NCBI RefSeq assembly: GCF_001672895.1
Contig: NZ_LZKP01000087.1
Location: 1 to 41,648 of the forward strand
Reading direction: 5' to 3'
Origin: Mycobacterium sp. E740
Lineage (GTDB): Bacteria; Actinomycetota; Actinomycetes; Mycobacteriales; Mycobacteriaceae
Length of the DNA stretch: 41,648 nt
Shown here: positions 1 to 9,003 of the stretch, in pieces
How the letters are laid out: the number at the start of each line of letters is the position of its first letter
How positions within the stretch are numbered: position 1 is the first letter of the stretch
The notes under the pieces: model-generated
The model's input: the letters and a program-made list of their open reading frames with translations, nothing else
The model's database searches: none
What the model was told of the DNA's origin: nothing
Program-made: the position numbers and the translations under genes

Positions 1-490
1 AGCCGGCGAGCAAGGGCAGCGCGACGAAGCCCTGCAGCGCCGCGCCGAGATTGCCGCGCACCATGGTCGCGAGCCGGTTCACCTTGCCGGGGAACGTCAG
101 AGCGACACCTTCGAGCTTCTCGTAGTGCTCGAGTTCGACGGCGTAGAGCCGAGCGAATTCCACCGCGATCGCCGCCGTACCGGCGATGCCGGTGGCGGTG
201 TAGTCGTCGGTGATGTAGACCTTCTGCACATCCCGGCTCGCGATCATGTGACCCTGGGTGGCGCGGCGGTCACCGGCCATGACCACTCCGCCCGGGTACT
301 TCAAAGCGACGATCGTGGTCCCGTGCGGCAGCACGTCGCCCGGCTGCTCTGCAGCGGTTCTGTGTGCGGGAAGGAGTTCGGGCGCCTGTCGGCGCAACAG
401 TTCAGAAAAAGATGAGAGGTCCACTGGGACAGACGGCGCTCCGGGAAGAGGTGAGGGGAAAGACAGCTGATCGCGGTGCGGCCAGGTCAC
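1..490 (-). CDS. prcB: 20S proteasome beta subunit (partial, N-terminal part)
   Basis: Catalytic beta subunit of the mycobacterial 20S proteasome, which degrades pupylated proteins in the cytoplasm. The chain starts at GTG 490 (VTWPHRDQ), runs through a propeptide and reaches the mature N-terminus at [13 protein letters not shown]. The nucleophile is Thr58, left at the N-terminus when the propeptide is cut. The family segment [10 protein letters not shown] follows, and the gene leaves the window after about 163 codons, so the C-terminal part is not visible. The GTG overlaps the pup stop by 4 bp (GTGA), which implies translational coupling with pup. Identity is certain from the propeptide junction and synteny. 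Confidence 0.97.
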   Translation of the reverse strand, partial: MTWPHRDQLSFPSPLPGAPSVPVDLSSFSELLRRQAPELLPAHRTAAEQPGDVLPHGTTIVALKYPGGVVMAGDRRATQGHMIASRDVQKVYITDDYTATGIAGTAAIAVEFARLYAVELEHYEKLEGVALTFPGKVNRLATMVRGNLGAALQGFVALPLLAG

Positions 491-681
491 TGTCCACCCT
501 TCTGCACGTATGCGCGGACGAAGTCCTCGGCGTTCTCCTCGAGAACGTCGTCGATCTCGTCCAGTAGGTCGTCGGTTTCCTCGGCCAGCTTTTCGCGACG
601 CTCCTGCCCGGCGGCCGCGTTGCCGGTGAGGTCGTCGTCCTCGCCGCCACCGCCGCCACGCTTGGTCTGCTCTTGAGCCAT
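487..681 (-). CDS. pup: Prokaryotic ubiquitin-like protein Pup
   Basis: A 64-residue, acidic, mostly disordered protein that is joined to lysines of target proteins and carries them to the Mpa-proteasome. The helical Mpa-binding stretch is in the second half (roughly residues 21-51, rich in Glu and Asp). The C-terminus is GGQ, so the terminal Gln must be deamidated to Glu by Dop before ligation. The start ATG 681 has a GGAGG Shine-Dalgarno about 8 nt upstream. It overlaps prcB by 4 bp and lies about 100 bp after dop, so the pup-prcB unit may have its own promoter; a weak -10-like TAATGT lies at 749-744. Confidence 0.98.
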   Translation of the reverse strand: MAQEQTKRGGGGGEDDDLTGNAAAGQERREKLAEETDDLLDEIDDVLEENAEDFVRAYVQKGGQ

Positions 682-783
682 CGCCGCCTCCTGCGTATCC
701 CTTAAGTCGTCGCCGGCGGCTCACTGCTGCCCGCCGTCACCCCACATTACCGGTCGCCGCGCCGGATTCGTGCGATAGCGCGA

Positions 784-2292
784 TCAGGTGGTGAGCTGTT
801 CGACCAGTTCGACGGCGCTGTCAACCGAGTCCAGCAGCGCACCGACGTGGGCCTTGCTGCCACGCAGCGGCTCGAGGGTTGGGATCCGGACGAGCGAATC
901 ACCACCGAGATCGAAGATCACCGAGTCCCAGCTGGCGGCCGCGATGTCGGCTCCGAACCGGCGCAGGCACTCGCCGCGGAAGTAGGCCCGGGTGTCGGTC
1001 GGCGGGTTGTCGACCGCGTCGAGCACCTGCTGTTCGGTGACCAACCGCTTCATCGACCCGCGGGCCACTAGCCGGTTGTAGAGACCTTTGTCCAGTCGCA
1101 CATCGGAGTACTGCAGGTCGACCAGATGCAGTCGCGGTGCCGACCAGCCGAGGTTCTCCCGGTTGCGGAAACCCTCGAGCAGGCGCAGCTTCGCCGGCCA
1201 GTCCAGGATCTCGGCGCATTCCATCGGGTCGCGCTCCAACAGGTCCAGCACGTTGGCCCACGTCTCGACGATGTCGCTGGCACGCGGGTCCCGGTCCCGG
1301 CTGTCCACGAGCTTGGCCACACGGTCGAGGTAGATGCGTTGCAGCGCAAGGCCCGTCAGCTCGCGTCCGTCCGCCAGCGCGACCGTCGCACGCAGCGAGG
1401 GATCCCGGCTGATCACATGCACCGCGTGCACGGGGCGGGCGAGCGCGAGATCGCTGAGGTCGACCCCGATCTGGGCGCCGTCCTCGATCAGGTCCAGCAC
1501 CAGTGCCGTGGTGCCCAGCTTCAGATACGTCGAGGTCTCCGAGAGGTTCGCATCGCCGATGATCACGTGCAGCCGGCGGTACTTGTCGGCGTCGGCGTGC
1601 GGCTCGTCGCGGGTGTTGATGATGCCGCGCTTGAGCGTCGTCTCCAGCCCGACCTCGACCTCGATGTAGTCCGAGCGCTGCGACAGCTGGAACCCCGGCT
1701 CGTCGCCCGAGGGCCCTACACCGACCCGCCCGGAGCCGGTGACCACCTGCCGCGAGACCAGGAACGGCGTCAGCCCCGCGATCACCGCGGAGAACGGGGT
1801 CTGCCGGCTCATGAGGTAGTTCTCGTGCGAGCCGTACGAAGCGCCCTTGCCGTCGACGTTGTTCTTGTAGAGCTGCAGCTTCGCGGCGCCGGGCACGCTG
1901 GCGACGTGGCGAGCGGCGGCCTCCATCACGCGTTCGCCGGCTTTGTCCCAGATGACGGCGTCGAGCGGATCGGTGCACTCGGGCGCGGAGTACTCCGGGT
2001 GCGCATGGTCGACGTAGAGTCGCGCGCCGTTGGTCAGGATCATGTTCGCCGCACCGACCTCGTCGGCATCGACCACCGGCGGTGGGCCGGCCGACCGGCT
2101 CAGGTCGAAGCCGCGGGCGTCGCGCAGCGGTGATTCCACCTCGTAGTCCCAGCGCGTGCGCTTGGCGCGCTGGATCCCTGCCGCAGCGGCATAGGCCAGC
2201 ACCGCCTGCGTGGAGGTCAGAATCGGATTCGCGGTCGGATCGGACGGCGACGAGATGCCGTACTCGACCTCCGTGCCGATGATCCGTTGCAT
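784..2292 (-). CDS. dop: Deamidase/depupylase of Pup
   Basis: Dop converts the C-terminal Gln of Pup to Glu and also removes Pup from substrates. It belongs to the carboxylate-amine/glutamine-synthetase-like fold. The start ATG 2292 gives [13 protein letters not shown], with metal-binding Glu8 and Glu10 and the nucleophilic Asp95 in [12 protein letters not shown]. The Dop-specific loop (residues about 37-78, with [20 protein letters not shown]) is present, which separates it from the ligase PafA. At 502 residues it is the usual length. The reading frame stays open further upstream, but ATG 2292 lies 7 nt after a TAGGCT -10 element, which fits a leaderless mRNA and the family start. Confidence 0.97.
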   Translation of the reverse strand: MQRIIGTEVEYGISSPSDPTANPILTSTQAVLAYAAAAGIQRAKRTRWDYEVESPLRDARGFDLSRSAGPPPVVDADEVGAANMILTNGARLYVDHAHPEYSAPECTDPLDAVIWDKAGERVMEAAARHVASVPGAAKLQLYKNNVDGKGASYGSHENYLMSRQTPFSAVIAGLTPFLVSRQVVTGSGRVGVGPSGDEPGFQLSQRSDYIEVEVGLETTLKRGIINTRDEPHADADKYRRLHVIIGDANLSETSTYLKLGTTALVLDLIEDGAQIGVDLSDLALARPVHAVHVISRDPSLRATVALADGRELTGLALQRIYLDRVAKLVDSRDRDPRASDIVETWANVLDLLERDPMECAEILDWPAKLRLLEGFRNRENLGWSAPRLHLVDLQYSDVRLDKGLYNRLVARGSMKRLVTEQQVLDAVDNPPTDTRAYFRGECLRRFGADIAAASWDSVIFDLGGDSLVRIPTLEPLRGSKAHVGALLDSVDSAVELVEQLTT

Positions 2293-2299
2293 GTCGCCA

Positions 2300-2326
2300 A
2301 GCCTAGGGGACGGCACGAAGTAACCT
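2300..2326. promoter_or_regulatory. Back-to-back -10 elements for divergent leaderless genes
   Basis: On the minus strand TAGGCT (2305-2300) sits 7 nt before the dop ATG at 2292. On the plus strand TAACCT (2321-2326) sits 6 nt before the GTG at 2333. Both fit the mycobacterial TANNNT -10 with a start codon at or next to +1, as in leaderless transcripts, and no Shine-Dalgarno is visible for either. The two promoters share under 50 bp, so they could interfere. No clear -35 was found. Assigned by eye. Confidence 0.55.
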
Positions 2327-2332
2327 GCGACC

Positions 2333-3502
2333 GTGCCATCCGATCCGGCGAACACTCCTGTGGTCGGCGCGGCGCAACGGCAGGCGGCTGACCGATGGTT
2401 CCTCGCGCACGGCCTTCCTGCGGTGCTGCGGCCGGGCCGCCTGGTGCGCCGGCTGTGGTCACGGTCGGCGCCCGCATTGGCGTCGTTCGCCGTGCTGATG
2501 GCCAACACGGTGGCGGTCGTGTCTCTGACGGGAAAGCATGCCGTGGACATCGACGGCCGGCCCACTCGAGGTGAGTGGTTCGTGCTGGCGATGCTCGTGC
2601 TGGTGCTGCCCGTCGCGGCGACCGTCGGCTGGTGGGTGTCTCGTATCGCGTCACAGCACGGTCGTCTGCTCGCTGCGGCCGGCTCGGTTGCCGTGGCCTG
2701 TTACGGCGCCGTTTTCGGCGGACCGAGCCCGTATCTGCTGAAAAATTTCGTGCTGGTGGCGGTCTGCGTGGCGCTCATCTTGCTGCTGACCGCATGCGGG
2801 GTGGGCTCGATCCTGGGCTGGGCCGCACATGTGACGCTGTCCCATCTCGCGGCGGCCGGATCCCTGCTGCTGCGCGCGCTACCGGTGCTGCTTCTGACCT
2901 TCTTGGTCTTCTTCAACTCGCCGGTCTGGCTGATGGCCGCGACGATCTCGCGGGCCCGGCTGTGGTTGGCGCTGTGGTTCCTGGCCGCGATCGCAGTCGC
3001 CTTCGTGGTTTCGGTGACCGTCGACCGGATGCGCCCGATGGTCAACGCGGCCGAACCCGACGCACAGCACATCGCGAAGCTGGAGGGCACGCCGTTCGCG
3101 TCGATGCTCGATCCCTTGGAAGTGAAGGCACTGAGCCGCGCGGAGCGGACGAACGTGTACTTCGTGCTGGCGGTGTCGCAACTGGCCCACATCCTCGTGG
3201 TGGCGGTGGTGACGGCGCTGCTGTTCCTCGTCCTGGGCCTGATCCTGCTGTCCCCCGACGTGCTCGCCGCCTGGACGCGCAACGGCTCCAGCGACGGGCA
3301 CTTCCTCGGCATGACGATCCCCGTGCCCGAGGCGTTGATTCAGGTGACGTTGTTTCTCGGCGCCTTGACTTTCATGTACGTCAGCGCGCGAGCGGTCGGC
3401 GACGACGCCTACCGCGACCGCTTCGTCGACCCGTTGATTGACGACCTGCGACTCACACTGACCGCCCGCAACCGGTACCGGGCGGCCGTACCGGCGCGGT
3501 GA
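2333..3502 (+). CDS. Integral membrane protein, Rv2113-like (copy 1)
   Basis: A 389-residue polytopic membrane protein matching the position of Rv2113 beside dop. It has a soluble N-terminus with the [13 protein letters not shown] motif (residues about 22-34). Hydrophobic segments lie near residues 48-65, 82-102, 112-130, 138-162, 175-200 and 208-226. A cytosolic-looking loop (about 228-275) follows, then two more membrane segments near 280-305 and 325-345. I know no biochemical function for the family and see no catalytic motif. The gene starts with GTG 2333 and is followed 37 bp later by a paralogue of the same architecture. Its place inside the Pup-proteasome locus is suggestive but does not prove a role there. 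Confidence 0.85.
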   Translation: MPSDPANTPVVGAAQRQAADRWFLAHGLPAVLRPGRLVRRLWSRSAPALASFAVLMANTVAVVSLTGKHAVDIDGRPTRGEWFVLAMLVLVLPVAATVGWWVSRIASQHGRLLAAAGSVAVACYGAVFGGPSPYLLKNFVLVAVCVALILLLTACGVGSILGWAAHVTLSHLAAAGSLLLRALPVLLLTFLVFFNSPVWLMAATISRARLWLALWFLAAIAVAFVVSVTVDRMRPMVNAAEPDAQHIAKLEGTPFASMLDPLEVKALSRAERTNVYFVLAVSQLAHILVVAVVTALLFLVLGLILLSPDVLAAWTRNGSSDGHFLGMTIPVPEALIQVTLFLGALTFMYVSARAVGDDAYRDRFVDPLIDDLRLTLTARNRYRAAVPAR

Positions 3503-3539
3503 CCGGCGCCCGGCACGTGTTTCGCGCACAATATGGCGC

Positions 3540-4691
3540 GTGTCGGACGTGCGGGGCGTGCATGACTGGTTCCTGCATCGCGGTCTGCCGCTGGTGCTGA
3601 CGCGGCGAGTCCGCTCCGGCGCGCTCATCGAGCGTTCCGCCCCGATGGTCAGCGGTGTCGGCGCGGTGATCTCGCTGACGATGATGCTGACCGATCTCAC
3701 CGGCGGCAATCCAAATATCGGCTTCCTCATCCGGCTCGGCGTGCTGACCGCGCTGTTGGTGGCGGCGCCGTTCGCGTTGTATCTGCTGCACCGGATCGGG
3801 ACCCGGCTGAGCGAGGCTGGTCGACGCTCCGCCGCGCTGTTGGTGATGGCGCTGTTCGTGCTCGGACTCCCGTTCGCCGACAGCGGGTTCTCGGGCATCG
3901 CGATCGCCGAGGCGGCAGCCTTCGCGGTCGTGGCGCTGGTGGCGATCTGGTTGACCTATCTGGGTATCGGGTCGATCGTGTTGTGGGCGTTGCGGTTCGC
4001 GTGGGTGCAGCTCGGGGCGCTCGGTACGCTGATGAGCCGTGCGCTGCCGCTGTTGATGATCACCGTGGTCGTTTACTTCACCGGTGAACTGTGGCAGATG
4101 GCCGCCCGCATGCCGCGCCAACGGCTCTGGCAGACAATAGGATTCCTTGCCGTCGTCGCCCTGGTCTTCGTCGTCACCACCATCCGCGACGAGGTCAGGT
4201 CGTTGCGGGAGGACCGGGCCGAACGCAATGATCCGGCCGAACTGCTCGCCGGCACACCGTTGGCCGTCGACCCCGACACCCGTCTTGCGCGGACCCCGCT
4301 CTCGCTGGCAGAGCAGATCAATGTCGTTGCAGTGATGGTGGTTTCGCAGACGATCCAGGTGGTGTTCTTCACGGCAGGGCTCTTCGCCTTCTTCCTCGCG
4401 CTGGGTATCGTCGCCATTCCCGACGAGGTCGCGGTGCTGTGGTCATCGGAGCAGAGCTGCGCGGTCGGTCAACCACCCTGTCCGGGAACGTGGTTCGGGG
4501 TGAGCGTGCCGGTCCCCCAGACCGTCGTGCACGTTTCCCTCTTTGTGGCGGTGCTGTCCGGGTTGTATTCCACGGTCAGCACCAGCGTGGACCCGTTGTA
4601 CCGCGAGCGGTTCTTCGAGCCGCTGATCGCCGACGTCGCGGTGAGCCTGGCCGGCCGCGACGCCTACCTCGCGATGGAGTCGACCCGCTGA
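3540..4691 (+). CDS. Integral membrane protein, Rv2113-like (copy 2, paralogue)
   Basis: A 383-residue membrane protein built like its upstream neighbour. The N-terminal motif DWFLHRGLPLVLTRRVRSG parallels [19 protein letters not shown]. The same series of hydrophobic helices, a charged loop near residues 220-260 and a C-terminal pair of helices follow, and both proteins end with a DPL-x-RxRF(V/F)(D/E)PLI segment. That makes the pair a tandem duplication. GTG 3540 is chosen because a -10-like CAATAT (3529-3534) lies just upstream and no SD is seen. It ends 16 bp from the convergent mpa stop. Function unknown. Confidence 0.85.
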   Translation: MSDVRGVHDWFLHRGLPLVLTRRVRSGALIERSAPMVSGVGAVISLTMMLTDLTGGNPNIGFLIRLGVLTALLVAAPFALYLLHRIGTRLSEAGRRSAALLVMALFVLGLPFADSGFSGIAIAEAAAFAVVALVAIWLTYLGIGSIVLWALRFAWVQLGALGTLMSRALPLLMITVVVYFTGELWQMAARMPRQRLWQTIGFLAVVALVFVVTTIRDEVRSLREDRAERNDPAELLAGTPLAVDPDTRLARTPLSLAEQINVVAVMVVSQTIQVVFFTAGLFAFFLALGIVAIPDEVAVLWSSEQSCAVGQPPCPGTWFGVSVPVPQTVVHVSLFVAVLSGLYSTVSTSVDPLYRERFFEPLIADVAVSLAGRDAYLAMESTR

Positions 4692-4707
4692 CACCCGGGC
4701 GCGCGGT

Positions 4708-6549
4708 CTACAGGTACTGGCCCAGGTTCGATTCGGTGTCGATCGCGCGGCTGGCCGACGAAGTCTTTCCGGTGACCAGCGTCCGGATGTAGACGATCCG
4801 CTCGCCCTTCTTGCCCGAGATCCGCGCCCAGTCATCGGGATTGGTCGTGTTGGGCAGGTCCTCGTTCTCGGCGAACTCGTCGACGATCGAGTCCAGCAGG
4901 TGCTGAATCCGCAGGCCCCTCTTACCCGTCTCCAGCACCGACTTGATCGCGTACTTCTTAGCCCGGTCGACGACGTTCTGAATCATCGCGCCGGAGTTGA
5001 AGTCCTTGAAGTACATGACCTCTTTGTCGCCGTTGGCGTAGGTCACCTCGAGGAAGCGGTTGTCGTCGATCTCGGCGTACATCCGGTCGACGACCTTCTC
5101 GATCATCGCCTTGATCGTCAGCGACCGGTCGCCGCCGAACTCCGTCAGATCGTCCTCGTTGACCGGCAGTTCCTCGGTGAGGTACTTGCTGAAGATGTCT
5201 TGTGCCGCTTCGGCATCCGGCCGCTCGATCTTGATCTTGACGTCCAGGCGGCCGGGCCGCAGGATCGCCGGATCGATCATGTCCTCACGGTTCGACGCGC
5301 CGATCACGATGACGTTCTCCAGGCCCTCGACGCCGTCGATCTCCGAAAGCAGCTGCGGCACAACGGTTGTCTCGACGTCCGAACTCACACCCGTGCCGCG
5401 GGTCCGGAAGATGGAGTCCATCTCGTCGAAGAACACGATGACCGGCGTGCCCTCCGACGCCTTCTCACGCGCGCGCTGGAAGATCAGCCGGATGTGGCGC
5501 TCCGTCTCGCCGACGAACTTGTTCAACAGCTCGGGGCCCTTGATGTTGAGGAAGTAGCTCTTCGCCTCACGGGCGTCGTCACCGCGCACCTCGGCCATCT
5601 TCTTGGCCAGCGAGTTCGCCACCGCCTTTGCGATCAGCGTCTTACCGCAGCCGGGGGGGCCGTAAAGCAGCACGCCCTTGGGCGGACGAAGCGAATACTC
5701 CCGGTACAACTCCTTGTGCAGGAACGGCAGTTCGACGGCGTCGCGGATCTGCTCGATCTGCCGGCCGAGCCCGCCGATGTCGTTGTAGCTGACGTCGGGC
5801 ACCTCTTCGAGCACCAGATCCTCGACCTCGGCCTTGGGGATGCGCTCGAACGCGTAACCGGCTTTGGTGTCGACCAGCAGCGAGTCACCCGGCCGCAGCT
5901 TGCGGGGGCGGCCGTCGTCGAGGTCGTCGTCGTAGTCGTCGGGCAGGTGCTCGGCGGCGACCAACGGTTCGGCGAGCCAGACGATGCGCTCTTCGTCGGC
6001 GTGGCCGACGACCAGCGCCCGGTGCCCGTCGGACAGGATCTCGCGCAGCGTGCTGATCTCGCCCACCGCTTCGAAGTTGCCGGCCTCGACGACAGTGAGC
6101 GCCTCGTTGAGGCGGACGGTCTGGCCCTGCTTGAGCGCCTTCGCGTCGATGTTCGGCGAGCACGTCAGCCGCATCTTGCGTCCGGAGGTGAACACGTCGA
6201 CGGTGTCGTCCTCCTGGACGCCGAGCAGCACCCCGTATCCGCTCGGCGGTTGGCCGAGCCGGTCGACCTCTTCGCGCAGGGCGAGGAGCTGCTGACGGGC
6301 CTCCTTGAGCGTTTCCATCAGTTTGGCGTTGCGGGCGGCGAGTGAGTCGATCCGGGCCTCGAGCTGATGCACATCGCGGGCGCTGCGCAAACCGCTCTGC
6401 GGGCCGACAGCGTTCTCCAGTTGCTCGCGCAGAACCGCGGCCTCGCGCCGAAGCTCCTCGAGCTCGGCTGCATCCTCGCTGGACATGCCTGATTCGTGGG
6501 GTGCTCCGAGGCCTTCTGAGTAGGCTTCGGAACGCTCTGATTCACTCAT
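4708..6549 (-). CDS. mpa: Proteasome-associated AAA+ ATPase (Mpa/ARC)
   Basis: Hexameric ATPase that recognises Pup, unfolds pupylated proteins and feeds them to the 20S core. In order: an N-terminal coiled coil (about residues 24-95, with [15 protein letters not shown]) that binds Pup, the tandem OB domains (about 100-245), and the AAA+ module with Walker A GPPGCGKT near residue 297 and Walker [10 protein letters not shown] near 368. The chain ends in GQYL, and the penultimate Tyr is the known proteasome-docking residue. At 613 residues it has the normal length. The start ATG 6549 follows a strong GGGGAGGGG SD. It is convergent with the membrane-protein pair and divergent from the MTB12-like gene. 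Confidence 0.97.
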   Translation of the reverse strand: MSESERSEAYSEGLGAPHESGMSSEDAAELEELRREAAVLREQLENAVGPQSGLRSARDVHQLEARIDSLAARNAKLMETLKEARQQLLALREEVDRLGQPPSGYGVLLGVQEDDTVDVFTSGRKMRLTCSPNIDAKALKQGQTVRLNEALTVVEAGNFEAVGEISTLREILSDGHRALVVGHADEERIVWLAEPLVAAEHLPDDYDDDLDDGRPRKLRPGDSLLVDTKAGYAFERIPKAEVEDLVLEEVPDVSYNDIGGLGRQIEQIRDAVELPFLHKELYREYSLRPPKGVLLYGPPGCGKTLIAKAVANSLAKKMAEVRGDDAREAKSYFLNIKGPELLNKFVGETERHIRLIFQRAREKASEGTPVIVFFDEMDSIFRTRGTGVSSDVETTVVPQLLSEIDGVEGLENVIVIGASNREDMIDPAILRPGRLDVKIKIERPDAEAAQDIFSKYLTEELPVNEDDLTEFGGDRSLTIKAMIEKVVDRMYAEIDDNRFLEVTYANGDKEVMYFKDFNSGAMIQNVVDRAKKYAIKSVLETGKRGLRIQHLLDSIVDEFAENEDLPNTTNPDDWARISGKKGERIVYIRTLVTGKTSSASRAIDTESNLGQYL

Positions 6550-6631
6550 GTCGCCCCTCCCCGCACCGAGAGTTGGTGCAGTAACAACTTCAACGCTACC
6601 GGCGATTCAGGCTTTGTGTGCGGTGTAGCAA

Positions 6632-6659
6632 TTCGACACACCAGCACCACTGTTAGCCT
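6632..6659 (+). promoter_or_regulatory. Probable promoter for the MTB12-like / lppK / DUF503 genes
   Basis: TTCGAC (6632-6637) and TAGCCT (6654-6659) are spaced by 16 bp, close to mycobacterial -35 and TANNNT -10 elements. The expected start near 6666 leaves a leader of about 27 nt carrying the GAAAGGA SD (6681-6687) before GTG 6693. Assigned by eye. Confidence 0.5.
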
Positions 6660-6692
6660 CTCTGATGAGTTGGGCCGATCGAAAGGAAAATC

Positions 6693-7187
6693 GTGACCCT
6701 GAAATCCCTCGTTACCGGCGTCGCAGCAGTCGCTGTCGTCGGCGGTGCCGCGGCAGGTGTGACTTCGATTGCATCATCTTCTGTCGTGGCCTCCGCACCG
6801 GCCGTCGCCCCGGTCGTGTGGGATGTGCCGATGCCGCAGGCCCCGGCCCCGCAGCTGGAAGCGCCGCTGCTGCAGACCCTGCAGGCGCTCGGCACGGCCG
6901 GCTCCTCCGCAGGCAAGGCGCCCTACGTTCAGGGTGGCATCGGGCGGATCGAGGGCCGGATCGCCGACACGAAGCTTCGTGAGGCAGCCGCCGACGGCAA
7001 ATTCCCGTTGACCTTCTCGGTCGCGAACATCGACCAGAACGGCCCCGTGGTGTCGGCCGACGTGACCGCCACGGCTGCGACCGGCGGCACCGCCAGCCAG
7101 AACATCCAGTTCGTGCCCGGCCCGAGCCCCACCGGCTGGCAGATGTCCAAGCAGTCGCTGATGGCGCTGCTGTCGTCCGTCGGCTAG
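6693..7187 (+). CDS. Secreted MTB12-family protein
   Basis: A 164-residue protein of the low-molecular-weight antigen MTB12 (CFP-2) family. It begins with a Sec signal peptide (TLKSLVTGVAAVAVVGGAAAG) ending near residues 25-35. No lipobox cysteine is present, so it should be released. The mature domain has the family features VQGGIGRIEGRIADTKLREAAADG and a C-terminal GWQMSKQSLMALLSSVG. The family is immunogenic in M. tuberculosis, but its molecular role is unknown. It starts at GTG 6693 behind GAAAGGA. lppK follows after 7 bp, with its SD overlapping this stop codon, so the two are co-transcribed. Confidence 0.85.
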   Translation: MTLKSLVTGVAAVAVVGGAAAGVTSIASSSVVASAPAVAPVVWDVPMPQAPAPQLEAPLLQTLQALGTAGSSAGKAPYVQGGIGRIEGRIADTKLREAAADGKFPLTFSVANIDQNGPVVSADVTATAATGGTASQNIQFVPGPSPTGWQMSKQSLMALLSSVG

Positions 7188-7194
7188 GAGCCCG

Positions 7195-7746
7195 GTGCGC
7201 CGCACCACAACTGCTGCAGTCCTGGGCGCCGTCGCTATCGCGACGGCGTTCGGGCTATGCGGATGTGGTGCCGATGAATCACCGGCCCCAGCGGAGTCCA
7301 GCGCGCCCCCGATCGCGAAGCCGCCGCCGGCCGGGGCGACGGAGCCGCCGACGGTCGCACCGTTGCCGCCACCCAATGCGCTCACCGACGTACTGGCTCG
7401 CCTCGCCGATGCGAACGTTCCGGGTGGACAGAAGCTCGACCTCGTCGAGAACGCCACGCCCGCCGATGCGGCCGCGATCGACAAAGTCGGGACCGCCCTG
7501 CGCGACGGGGGCTACGCTCCGGTCGCCTTCGAGGCCAAGGACCTCACCTGGGCCGAGGGCCAGCAGGGCAGCAAGAAGGGCCTCGTACTTGCGACCGTCA
7601 CCGTCAAGACCGCCAAGCCGGAATCGGGGGACTTCACGTTCCCGATGGAGTTCCGCTTCGCCGACAACCACTGGCAGCTCACCCGCACGACGACGGACGC
7701 CCTGCTGCAGATCGGCGAGAATCCCACGCCTACGCCGACGCCCTGA
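7195..7746 (+). CDS. lppK: Lipoprotein LppK (MTB12-like domain)
   Basis: A 183-residue predicted lipoprotein. The signal peptide RRTTTAAVLGAVAIATAFG ends at a lipobox-like LCGC, followed by a Pro/Ala-rich linker (about residues 27-60). The folded domain (about 62-175, NALTDVLARLADANVPGGQK to WQLTRTTTDALLQIG) has the MTB12 pattern, so it is a lipid-anchored relative of the gene just upstream. It ends in a TPTPTP tail. It starts at GTG 7195 with AGGAG at 7186-7190. The function is unknown. The lppK name rests on position (Rv2116) and lipoprotein character. Confidence 0.8.
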   Translation: MRRTTTAAVLGAVAIATAFGLCGCGADESPAPAESSAPPIAKPPPAGATEPPTVAPLPPPNALTDVLARLADANVPGGQKLDLVENATPADAAAIDKVGTALRDGGYAPVAFEAKDLTWAEGQQGSKKGLVLATVTVKTAKPESGDFTFPMEFRFADNHWQLTRTTTDALLQIGENPTPTPTP

Positions 7747-7752
7747 CCGCCG

Positions 7753-8049
7753 ATGTGGATCGGCTGGCTCGAATTCGACCTCCTACTGGGCGATGTCCGG
7801 TCGCTCAAGGAAAAGCGCTCGGCGGTCCGCCCGGTGATCGCGGAGTTGCATCGCCGATTCTCCGTGTCGGCAGCGGAGACCGGCGCTCAGGAACTGCATC
7901 GGCGCGCCAATGTCGGCATCGCGCTGGTTGCCGCTGACCGCGAACACGTCGTCGACGTTCTCGACGCCGCCGAGCGGCTCGTGGCATCGCGTCCGGAGAT
8001 GGAACTGCTTTCGGCCCGCCGGGGTCTGCGCCGCAGCACCGACGACTAG
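7753..8049 (+). CDS. DUF503 family protein (Rv2117-like)
   Basis: A 98-residue cytoplasmic protein of the YlxP/DUF503 family. The diagnostic N-terminus WIGWLEFDLLLGDVRSLKEKRSAVRPVI (residues 2-29) carries the LKEKR motif, and the rest has the alpha/beta pattern of the family. In other bacteria relatives sit near translation and ribosome-binding-factor genes, but no firm function is known to me. It begins 6 bp after lppK, probably as the last gene of that operon, and overlaps the convergent hydrolase stop by 4 bp. Confidence 0.85.
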   Translation: MWIGWLEFDLLLGDVRSLKEKRSAVRPVIAELHRRFSVSAAETGAQELHRRANVGIALVAADREHVVDVLDAAERLVASRPEMELLSARRGLRRSTDD

Positions 8050-8822
8050 GTTCCGAGGGCTTGGCTGGTCGACGCGTCACCTACCGAACGATTGAGGTGT
8101 CTGGTGAAGAACCTGCCCGCTTCCTCTCCTGCCCAGGGCGGGACACCGGTGTGGCCGCCCATGTTGGCGGCCAACGTCTTCTCCGCCGACCCGAAAGCGT
8201 CGAACAGGTCGAGCGCCATCTGACGGTCGTTGCCCGCGTCGTCCCACTGAAGCAGGACGTGCAACGGGATAGTGACCTCGCGGGCCTCTTCGATGATCTC
8301 CATGGGGACGAAGCTGCCGGCGAACAAGTTGGCCGCTTCGATCCGCTTGTCGACTCGCGCCATCCGTACGGCGATCGCGATGACGCCGCCAGAGACCCCC
8401 ACCGGTCCGCGCAGCTCCGGAAGTTCGAGCAGCGCGTCAAGCGTTACCTGCCATTCCGGAACCGCTTGGTTGACGAGCGGCAGAATCAGCCGCTCGATCA
8501 GCTCGGCGTCCGGCATTCCCCCGGCCATCGCGACCTCACGGAGGTCGTTGCGAGCCTGTTCGAGTTCCGCAATTTTCGGCCGCGCTCCACTGCCCGGGAG
8601 TTCGACGGTAGCGGTTGCGAATCCTTCTCGGCCTGAAGCTTTTGCGCGCGGTAGGAGCCGCGGATACATCTGCTCCAGCCCGCCTTGCTGGCCCAGCAGG
8701 ATCAGTGGAACCGGTGCGGCGGTAGCGGATTCCGGCGTCCAGAGAATTCCGGGAATCTCGCCGAGGGTGAAGTGACGCTCAACGAGACTGCCGGCGTGAC
8801 GCAGTTCAGAAGTGAAGTGCAT
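8046..8822 (-). CDS. Alpha/beta hydrolase
   Basis: A 258-residue alpha/beta-hydrolase-fold enzyme, probably cytoplasmic since no signal peptide is seen. The nucleophile elbow GVSGG places Ser144. The acid is Asp194 or Asp195 in LLQWDDAGN, and His224 in NMGGHTGVPPW completes the triad. The oxyanion-type segment ILLGQQGG (residues 41-48) lies near the N-terminus. Substrate unknown. ATG 8822 has GAAAGG (8835-8830) as SD. That SD lies inside a stem-loop placed between this start and a short upstream ORF, which suggests translational control. I do not recall this gene between Rv2117 and Rv2118c in M. tuberculosis, so it looks accessory. Confidence 0.8.
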   Translation of the reverse strand: MHFTSELRHAGSLVERHFTLGEIPGILWTPESATAAPVPLILLGQQGGLEQMYPRLLPRAKASGREGFATATVELPGSGARPKIAELEQARNDLREVAMAGGMPDAELIERLILPLVNQAVPEWQVTLDALLELPELRGPVGVSGGVIAIAVRMARVDKRIEAANLFAGSFVPMEIIEEAREVTIPLHVLLQWDDAGNDRQMALDLFDAFGSAEKTLAANMGGHTGVPPWAGEEAGRFFTRHLNRSVGDASTSQALGT

Positions 8823-8869
8823 GGTCGTGCCTTTCGGGAATGCCTGGTGATCGGCGCTCCCGGACGACC
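8823..8869 (-). promoter_or_regulatory. Stem-loop between leader ORF and hydrolase start
   Basis: Two nested helices fold on the minus-strand RNA. The outer one is GGUCGU (8869-8864) with ACGACC (8828-8823); the inner one is CGGGA (8862-8858) with UCCCG (8839-8835). The hydrolase SD GAAAGG (8835-8830) sits between the two 3' arms, and the outer 5' arm begins at the last base of the leader stop codon. A ribosome finishing the leader would cover this arm and open the structure. Folded by eye. Confidence 0.5.
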
Positions 8870-8919
8870 TATCGCCCGACCGTGTCCCCTGAAAGGAGCA
8901 CCCATGTCGAATCGTTCAC
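8869..8919 (-). CDS. Putative 16-residue leader peptide
   Basis: A short ORF, GTG 8919 to TAG 8871-8869, encoding MNDSTWVLLSGDTVGR. It is preceded by an exceptionally strong Shine-Dalgarno, GAGGAGGTGAT (8934-8924), nearly full-length complementary to the 16S rRNA 3' end and about 8 nt from the GTG. A -10-like TATCCT (8962-8957) would start a transcript near 8950. The stop codon abuts the stem-loop that flanks the hydrolase SD, 46 nt before the hydrolase ATG. The arrangement resembles leader peptides of translationally attenuated genes. No known stalling motif is recognised, and translation is inferred only from the SD. Confidence 0.5.
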   Translation of the reverse strand: MNDSTWVLLSGDTVGR

Positions 8920-9003
8920 GGGTATCACCTCCTCGAGTTGTCGCACGGACTCGGCAAGGATAGCAGCGGCGCGGTCGAGCCACGACTGGGTGCGAAGGGC
9001 TTG

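Noticed and set aside
4900..6345. 481-codon plus-strand frame opposite mpa
   Set aside because: Antisense shadow of a certain AAA+ gene, with Val/Leu/Asp-rich meaningless sequence.
8904..8963. 19-codon plus-strand ORF MSNRSRVSPPRVVARTRQG with AAAGGAG upstream
   Set aside because: It overlaps the minus-strand leader ORF antisense. Its SD is the complement of part of that leader, no plus-strand gene follows, and it faces the trmI terminator. The minus-strand reading explains the region better.
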